Source of the DNA: Buxus sempervirens
Lineage: Eukaryota; Streptophyta; Magnoliopsida; Buxales; Buxaceae
Direction: 5' to 3'
Assembly: GCA_947561395.2 (NCBI GenBank)
Contig: OX387194.1
Span: forward strand, 10,836,048-10,900,047
DNA length: 64,000 nt
Position 1 is the first letter of the stretch, and each line of letters begins with the position of its first letter. The position numbers and the translations under genes are program-made. Shown in pieces: positions 58,101 through 64,000 of this stretch. The notes beneath the pieces were generated by a model. That model searched no databases. It was not told the DNA's origin and saw only the letters and a program-made list of their open reading frames with translations.

Positions 58101-59730
58101 TTAGCCTAGAACTGCTAGTTTTGTGAAATTCCCAATTTCAATTCACTGAATGAAAATGTGTGACTCCTTGTTTTGGATTTTATTTATTATTTGCTTATGA
58201 CCTTTCTGTCTGTTTCTTTTTTGGTTGAATTTTCTTATTGTCTTTAATGGAATTAGAATTGGTCTATTTTAATGAAAAACCATTGTTCTTATGGCTACTA
58301 TTGATCATTGGTTTTTGCAGGTTCTTGTTATGACCCCTAAAAGACTTCTACGAAATTTACACCATTGTTTCATAAGGATGGAGCTTATTGAGCTTTTGAT
58401 ATTTGATGAGTGCCATCATGCCCAAATTCAGAGCAATCATCCTTATGCAGACATCATGAAGGTCACATGCTTGTTTGATATGCTAATATTGGCTTTTCCA
58501 TACTATATTTTGTTACGTAGTTTATGTTTGCTTTTATGCAGCTATTCTACAAAGACTGTGTTACAAAACGTCCTCGTATATTTGGCATGACTGCATCTCC
58601 TATTGTTGGGAAAGGTACTGAGATCGTAGACTAACATTATGGATTTACTTCCAATTCAGTTCAAGCTGTCCTTGTAAGTCACTTAATTGGTTCCTTTTTT
58701 TTTTCCGGATCATAAGTGACTACAAAATTTTGTTAAAGTGATTTTATGACATACTTAGGAGGAGGAGATTTCCTTACACAATTGGAAGGTAGAATGTGTG
58801 ATCTTCAATTTGTCTGCTTTCTTCTCCCTCCTAGGGAAGCCAACGCCATAATCCGTATTTTAACTTTTAAGTCCTTTTTAATTATCATAACTCTTTTGAT
58901 GCTTTCTTCTTACCTGTCCCCATGAAACTATGCTGTTTGGCGCCATTTTTAAGTATCTTGTGAAGAAATTCCCAAACCCATGATCCTTTCCATACAATTG
59001 TGAGATCCCTTCTCCATTAGCAAACTCTCCCTTGCTGAGGGCTTCCCCAATTCAACATATCTAGTCACAAAGCTCCCCCTTTTGCATTCCTTGTTCCCTG
59101 GCCAGCACCTTTTAAATGGTCTACAAACCTCATTTGACTTTTGAGTATACTTGAAGTGGTTCCAGTGATACAAATTTTCTTGATTCAGTCCCTTCATCTG
59201 TCTTCTTTATTCTGTCTCTTCAACTATGTCTTCCTCCAAGAGCATCAAGAAAACTTGCAACATTAATACCTTTAAATTAATCCATCACCTACGCTTATCG
59301 CCATAACCTCTAAACCCATCTACCGTCTTCATATCAGCATTGGTCCACAAGGCCTCTTTGACCTTTAAATCATATTTAGAATGTAAGTGCATAAACCCTT
59401 CCCTTTCTGTCATTTTTCTGTTATACTTTTGTGTCCTAGTACCCATCTGAAGATTTTCCATATAATTCTTTATTTTTACTTTCGTTGTGTGTATGTTTGT
59501 ATGCATGTGTGTGTGTGTGTGCATGTATCATTGGGATAATCTGGTGTACTTTTTTTTTGTGCTTTATTCTACAATTATCTGTAGCTCATCAAGTATTTCA
59601 ATTGTTTGTTGACTGCTGTTATTTTTGCTGCTTGAATACATTTTAGTGCCATGTAATGCTTTCAGGTGCATCTGAACAAGCAGGTCTGCCTAAATGCATC
59701 AACAATCTGGAGAGCTTACTTGATGCTAAG
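46138..59730 (+). CDS. DCL4: DICER-LIKE 4, exons 1-6 (5' part; gene continues past the window)
   Basis: Exons: 46138-46292, 46502-46679, 51631-51741, 58321-58461, 58542-58614 and 59666-59730, with GT-AG introns and consistent phases, 241 codons without a stop. Residues 44-77 ([17 protein letters not shown], then [11 protein letters not shown]) follow Arabidopsis DCL4 far better than DCL1-3. Helicase motifs present: I GTGCGKT (71-77), Ia (101-111), II DECH (177-180), III MTAS (211-214). The remaining helicase, DUF283, PAZ, RNase III and dsRNA-binding parts lie beyond the window. DCL4 cuts long dsRNA into 21-nt siRNAs (tasiRNA and antiviral pathways) in the nucleus with DRB4. An upstream in-frame ATG at 45913 is possible but its extension looks non-coding. 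All six exons seem intact. Confidence 0.93.
46379..46393. repeat. (CT)n run in DCL4 intron 1
   Basis: CTCTCTCTCTC run in the 209-bp first intron. Confidence 0.8.
46680..49218. other. DCL4 intron 2, first part
   Basis: Intron sequence without a recognised element. The open frames here carry no known motif. Confidence 0.5.
49219..49860 (-). mobile_element. L1 LINE 3' fragment in DCL4 intron 2
   Basis: On the minus strand 49858-49562 ends with the typical zf-RVT tail ([17 protein letters not shown]), preceded by a [11 protein letters not shown] stretch. A T-run at 49219-49227 marks the A-tail. 5'-truncated, in reverse orientation to DCL4. Confidence 0.75.
50515..50536 (+). other. G-run, possible G-quadruplex in DCL4 intron 2
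   Basis: Three G-runs (GGGG, GGGG, then ten G) separated by single T on the transcribed sense strand. Enough consecutive G for an intramolecular G-quadruplex. Confidence 0.5.
51860..52215 (-). mobile_element. RTE-type LINE C-terminal fragment in DCL4 intron 3
   Basis: The minus-strand translation shows a decayed RLRWFGHV-like stretch, an AAVRRC stretch, a GRPKRQW stretch and WRNRIHVAD, the order seen at the RT end of plant RTE elements, followed by CCAACTAGTTGG. Frameshifted and truncated. Confidence 0.65.
52455..52621. repeat. 57-bp tandem repeat, about three units
   Basis: TATGGAAATAGGCATGATAG starts at 52481, 52538 and 52595 with small changes. A TGTCACGCCCCAAATC LTR-like start lies just upstream at 52381. 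Confidence 0.85.
52670..54565 (+). pseudogene. hAT element 5' half with BED-finger transposase, in DCL4 intron 3
   Basis: Left end TCAAGGTTTGCAATGTCG followed by CGACATTTCG/CGCGAAATG repeats. The frame from 53677 encodes a BED zinc finger ([18 protein letters not shown], stop, HLANG). The next conserved blocks come at 54350-54560 ([37 protein letters not shown]). Stops and frameshifts make it non-functional. The 3' half, with catalytic and dimerisation domains, is replaced by a copia insertion from about 54566. Confidence 0.8.
57080..57687. mobile_element. Small hAT element inserted in the copia fragment
   Basis: GGTTACTC at 57080-57087 and 57680-57687 flanks 57088-57679. The left end TCAAGGTTTACAATTTC matches the larger hAT at 52670, so both are one family. 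It contains the LINE insertion at 57298-57645; without that it is about 230 bp. Confidence 0.88.
57283..57660 (+). mobile_element. 5'-truncated LINE tail inside the small hAT element
   Basis: AAAATGGCGAAATTT at 57283-57297 and 57646-57660 brackets an insert that encodes an RNase H end ([17 protein letters not shown]), a 3' untranslated part and TTACTTATC plus an A-tail. A perfect duplication means it is the youngest layer of this nest. Confidence 0.9.
58615..59665. other. DCL4 intron 5
   Basis: 1051 bp. Holds a minus-strand open stretch (59197-58949) of unknown origin and a TG microsatellite at about 59484-59521. No gene seen. Confidence 0.5.
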
Positions 59731-60369
59731 GTGGGTTGTGGAGGCTGATATAATTTTGAGTTAAGATTTTGATATTAGCCGCTGTATTCTAGGCTTTATT
59801 TTTCTCGTGTAGAATTATTTCATAAAAAAAATCTGCTTTTCTGACCTGTGTAAGCTATATGCTGCATGTGCAATACACACTAGGTTTGGTCTTCCAACCA
59901 TGTTTTAGATTTCCTAAAATTTTGTGGAGTGTCCATAATATGTTCCATTTTGAGGGGCACCAATATTTTCTTTATATATATTTCCTTGATTGCTAAGTTT
60001 CTTACTATGATTTTTTTATTGGAAGTATTGTGCAAATTCATAATTTACCTAAAAAACAGGTTCTAATTGATTTCACCAAGAATGGTTTGCAAAATTTCGA
60101 TGAAATGTTGACAATTTTTTTTTGATGTGGCAAAAGAAAAAAAAAGGCCAATTGATGGAAAAATTGAGAAATTAATGTATAAATGACAGTTAATTGCACA
60201 TTAACCGCAAAACATGCTGAAAGATATGCATAAATGATCTTCTATACATGTAGTGTCATGCCCCAATTTTAACTATATAAACATCGCCATTAATAATAAA
60301 TATAATTATAGTGCATCGGGGTATTAGGGATCTTGAAACATGACTGCAATTTCCTTTCACCCCTGAAAA

Positions 60370-60950
60370 ACACGGTTAAGACTCTAACAACACCTAGAGG
60401 GGGTGAATAGGTGTAAATGATTGCGGAATAAAATTTCTATCAATTAAAGATAAGTCCTTAATTAATAGGCATGCACAAGCCTTAGTTAAACAGCAACTAT
60501 ATGATATCCAAAGCCACTCAAAATTGCAAATAAGATGAATTAGTAAATAAGACAACACAAGCAATTTTGGTGATGAAGGGAAACTCTAAGAGAACTCTTA
60601 AAGAGAAAAACCCTCCAGGCGATTAGGAGCCACCTCAGAAAATTTTACTATAAGAAGAAGACTTACAGATTCAGACAACCCAACACAGACTCTGACTCAC
60701 AGTGTAAGTATCCGAAGAACTCTTCAGATTTGCAACCTTGCAACGATCCAGAACTCTGAATATCTTCTTTGTGAAGTGCCAAAGGAACTTGCTCAACAAC
60801 TGTAGGAACTCCTACGAGCAAACTCTCCAATCCGGAACTCCAAGATAAGAGAAGAAGGAAGAAAAGAAGGTTTGATGCAAGGTTTCATGATTCGGTGTCG
60901 TTGGGCGTGCCGCCCAGGGCACCGAGCGGATTCACTGGAAAAATGATTTT
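60370..60950. repeat. LTR-like or unclassified repeat fragment in DCL4 intron 6
   Basis: AACACCTAGAGGGGGTGAAT is a sequence common at the edge of plant LTR-type repeats. No second LTR, primer-binding site or coding region is visible. A TGTCATGCCCCAATTTT stretch just upstream (60254) resembles another LTR start. Confidence 0.4.
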
Positions 60951-61244
60951 CGCTAGGAACCTCTTTTTTCCTATTTTTTGTCCGAAAATGAATGCTTTAC
61001 AACAATAATATGTAAAATACTTGTATTTGCATATATAATTGTACTTAAATTACTACAAGTAGCAGTTATATACCTCAAAAAATCATGCAAACGCAATGTG
61101 ACATGTAAATGTAATGATTGGGATGATGCTATGCGTTGTGCTTAAATCAAAATGACAAATAGGATCCAAATTTAAATTAAACTGAAACAACAATATATAG
61201 AGTAAAAAACATACAATCATACTGTTAAATCAGTAATGAAATGA

Positions 61245-64000
61245 ATGACGCGGCTCAAACCTTGCTTTCTCACCAATAAAGTGGCAGTAACGCTTCCATC
61301 CCATCCGAAATTTGTACTCTCTCTGATATGAACGGACATGCTGCTCATACTTTTCTTGTGTCATGTGTGTCATGATACCAATTGGAGAGAAATTATCATA
61401 CTAGCAGCACCGATCTGGCTCTAGCTGTGGTGGTGACGAAGGAGACGGCGTAGGATAATCAGGATGCTGGTACGGAGGGGTTAGTGCTATAGCTCCAGTA
61501 GTAGTAGGCACAGGCATAGCATAATAACCGTACGGATATGGGTTCACTGGAAAGATCCTAAATGGATTAGATGTCTGCATGTGTGCTCTAGGATATTCGT
61601 ATGATGTACCTTAACTACTACTATCTGATGAATATGCTGGCCCAAGTTGCCGAAGATGGTAGAATGGATAGTGTCCCTGGCTCAGCTGTGGTGGATACTG
61701 CTCTCCATAAGAACTTGATGATTCTCCAACATCTAAAGATCCGAAACTTTGTGCTATGGAGGACGAGTCATCGTGCATCCCTGTATGCCGTCTCTCCTTG
61801 CTTTTCCTCCTCTGATAGGAATGTGCTTCACTCTCATCATGATCTCTAAGCCCGTGGTCAGTGTCCTGTGTGGCATGATGGAAAGCCCCCTCTCCAGTAA
61901 AAGGGCTCAACCCCGGGCCATTGGTGCCAACATTGTGATGAGTACCACTAGTACTAGGGCTGCAACTCGGTGCGGTTTGGTTTGGGTTGGCCTCAACCCA
62001 AGACCAAACCAAGATTATTGATGGTCGGCCCAAACCCGAACCGAACCGACCTTAGAACCGAAATACCCAAACCGAAAATCGAACCGATTATTTAAAGAAA
62101 ACCTGTAAACCAACCCAAACTGAACCGAATTGCAAAATTCGGTTCGGTTCAGTTTGGGTCATTTTCTTATACTTAAAAACCTGTTATCAACAGAGAGATT
62201 TCCATTTTTGCCCAAAAAAAAAAAAATTTAAAGAATACACACAGCAAATTTAAAGGATCATCACTTACATGCGGTCCAATCCCTTAAGTAGTTCACATAC
62301 ATACATAAGATGGAGCAAAGAGCTTAGAATCCCAAGTCATATGTTAATTGTTTTGGATCTCACTTTTGAGCTCATGAATCAATTTAATAATTAACTATAA
62401 AGATTTATAAGATAATAATCTTATTCATTATTTTATAACTTATAATTTATAAGTTATATTTTATTTTTGCAACTTTATCTATTGTATATTTTATATATAT
62501 TATTATATTTCGGTTTGGTTCGGTTCGGTTTTACACTTAGGAAATTCGGTTTGGTTTTCGGTTCGGTTTGGTTAACCCGAGCCTTCAAACCAAAACCGAA
62601 CCAAACAAATTCAGTTCTTTATTTTTAGAACCAAAACCTACCCAAAGACTATATAACCCAAACCAAATCGACCCAAAGTCGGGTTGGACCTGTTCGGTTT
62701 CGGTTTTAACCGACCCAAGTTGCAGCCCTAACTAGTACCACCATCTTCGTCATTATCATCTGATGATCCGGATCCATCCTCCTCATCTATCTCCTCCTCT
62801 GATGATGATGATGACTCAACATGTCCATGGGTTGGGGTTGGGACTGGGGCTGATGTCGTTGCAGTAACGGAGGGAGAAACAACTCTCATGGATCTATCTA
62901 GTGAGTCTTCGCTACCCTCTCCCTCTCCTCCTCCATAGCTGCATCCACATCGATGCCCATCTCTGCTGCAGCGTGCGCAATGACTGGGCTAGAACGATCA
63001 TTAGGCTCATCCATCTCAACACATCTAATCCACTTTGCGAATGGATCCTCCTCATCAACTTCATTACTGAATAAGACGTCTAAAGGATCCTTCACCGTCG
63101 TGGTGCGCTGCTTTATCTCTAACTGCATCGTCCTCAGCCTCATGTTGTAATGGCAGAAGACCAACTTCTACAACCTCTGATAAGCTAGCTGGTTCCTTTG
63201 CTTCGTGTGTATGAGTGCAAACGTACTCCAGTTGCGCTCACAAGCAGAGAAAGATGCTGTCTGAGCCAATATGCGACATGCTAGCTTCCTCAGTGTGGGG
63301 GCACCTATCTCATACATCGCCCACCATTCGCCTGGATTTACAAATAGAAAATATTAACATTTATTTAGAAATTAGAATAGAGAAAATCATTTAATAATTA
63401 AATTCACAATCCTTTCACTTATATGGCATCATTGTCGTCCTCGATGCAATCGCCGTAGTTGATCCGAACGAGCCCATCGCATCTCTAAAAAGTATCAGCT
63501 GGTAGTGGAATTTGAAAGGGTTAGTAATATAACTATTAAGAAGAACTAATATGCATAAGTCAAGTTAAGAACTACGGCTCTACCTCGTTTCCAAAATCTC
63601 CAACTGCATCTAAAGGGGGGTCCAACTTCATGAACACATGGTGGACCGAAGCACAGAGGTCGCTACGTGTGCGAAGGTTATCCTTATAATGATACTTAGT
63701 GTTCAAATAATATGCTATATTGACGATTACAAGAAAAAACATTAGTACAAATAAAATATAATTATAAACGTTATTGAACATAAAAGGTTCAAATAGAAAT
63801 ATAATTATACCTGCTGAATGCAGAGGATGAGCTAATGACTTGAACCATCTATCCTTAATAATCTTGTGTACCCACTTGTAAGATGAGGGTGATGTGGCCT
63901 GAATCTGAGATTTCATCACCGCCATACACTGATATATAGATCCAACCGTGGGATAGGCATTTGTCTCAGTACATGGTATATAGGTTCCGATACATCAATC
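61245..64000 (-). pseudogene. hAT transposase relic (C-terminal half) in DCL4 intron 6, minus strand
   Basis: Reading from the window end downward: SIYQCMAVMKSQIQ, then RWFKSLAHPLHSAG (63925-63780), YHYKDNLRTRSDLCASVHHVF (63700-63590) and the hATC dimerisation domain at 63330-63130 (EWWAMYEIGAPTLRKLACRI, then SFSACERNWSTF and KQRNQLAYQRL). An acidic, Ser/Pro-rich tail extends to about 61250 (GWKRYCHFIGE). The pieces are separated by probable introns. One nonsense codon (TAG, 63168-63170) sits where Gln is expected. It is interrupted by the element at 61955-62730. Opposite orientation to DCL4. Confidence 0.8.
61947..62738. mobile_element. 776-bp non-autonomous hAT element inserted in the hAT transposase
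   Basis: ACTAGTAC at 61947-61954 and 62731-62738 is a perfect 8-bp duplication. The element starts TAGGGCTGCAACT and ends with its exact complement AGTTGCAGCCCTA for the outer 13 bases. The interior is AT-rich in the centre with CGGTTCGG/CCGAACC arrays at both ends. Same family type as 18247-18703. Confidence 0.95.

Overview
This window is plant nuclear DNA, most likely from a TE-rich flowering plant. It is AT-rich and its genes are split by GT-AG introns. The three host genes recognised are an NRPB9 (RNA polymerase II subunit 9) gene, the 5' part of a DICER-LIKE 4 gene, and a small single-exon gene with a PNRC-type proline motif. Almost everything else is transposon: Ty1/copia, long LTRs that look like solo LTRs, L1-type and RTE-type LINEs, a SINE, a TRIM/SMART-like mini-LTR element, many hAT elements (autonomous remnants and non-autonomous copies with 8-bp target duplications), a foldback MITE and a probable Helitron. 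No species can be named from the sequence alone.

Layout. 1-2950: a young but defective copia element carrying an inverted LTR plus primer-binding site between gag and RT. 2951-9200: two diverged copies of an unknown repeat unit, the second split by a 3.3-kb L1 element. 9756-13735: remnants of at least three L1 elements, the youngest (12031-13719) with a 16-bp target duplication. 13736-16300: unassigned sequence and the 3' flank of the PNRC-motif gene (16350-16922, minus). 17.1-20.5 kb: intergenic DNA with a hAT MITE, a SINE and a TRIM. 20.5-33.1 kb: a degraded hAT transposon split by two long solo LTRs (21543-29260 and 30072-32534). The first LTR contains a 22-bp minisatellite and two further hAT-like elements that carry a tRNA-Ser-derived segment. 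33885-42278: NRPB9, four exons, complete, with transposon-bearing introns. 42.3-46.1 kb: intergenic DNA with a LINE tail, a foldback MITE, a Helitron-like element and a hAT-like remnant. 46138 to the window end: DCL4 exons 1-6 (241 codons, N-terminal helicase motifs), with introns of about 5, 6.6 and more than 4 kb filled with nested transposons. At 61.2-64.0 kb a hAT transposase relic on the minus strand is itself split by a smaller hAT element.

How the genes relate. NRPB9 and DCL4 lie in the same orientation about 3.9 kb apart. NRPB9 is a core transcription subunit. DCL4 makes 21-nt siRNAs in trans-acting siRNA and antiviral silencing. The PNRC-motif gene probably encodes a small protein that docks to a partner such as a decapping factor. 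No operon-like or shared pathway arrangement is evident. The dominant biology is repeated nested insertion into intergenic DNA and long introns while exon reading frames stay intact.
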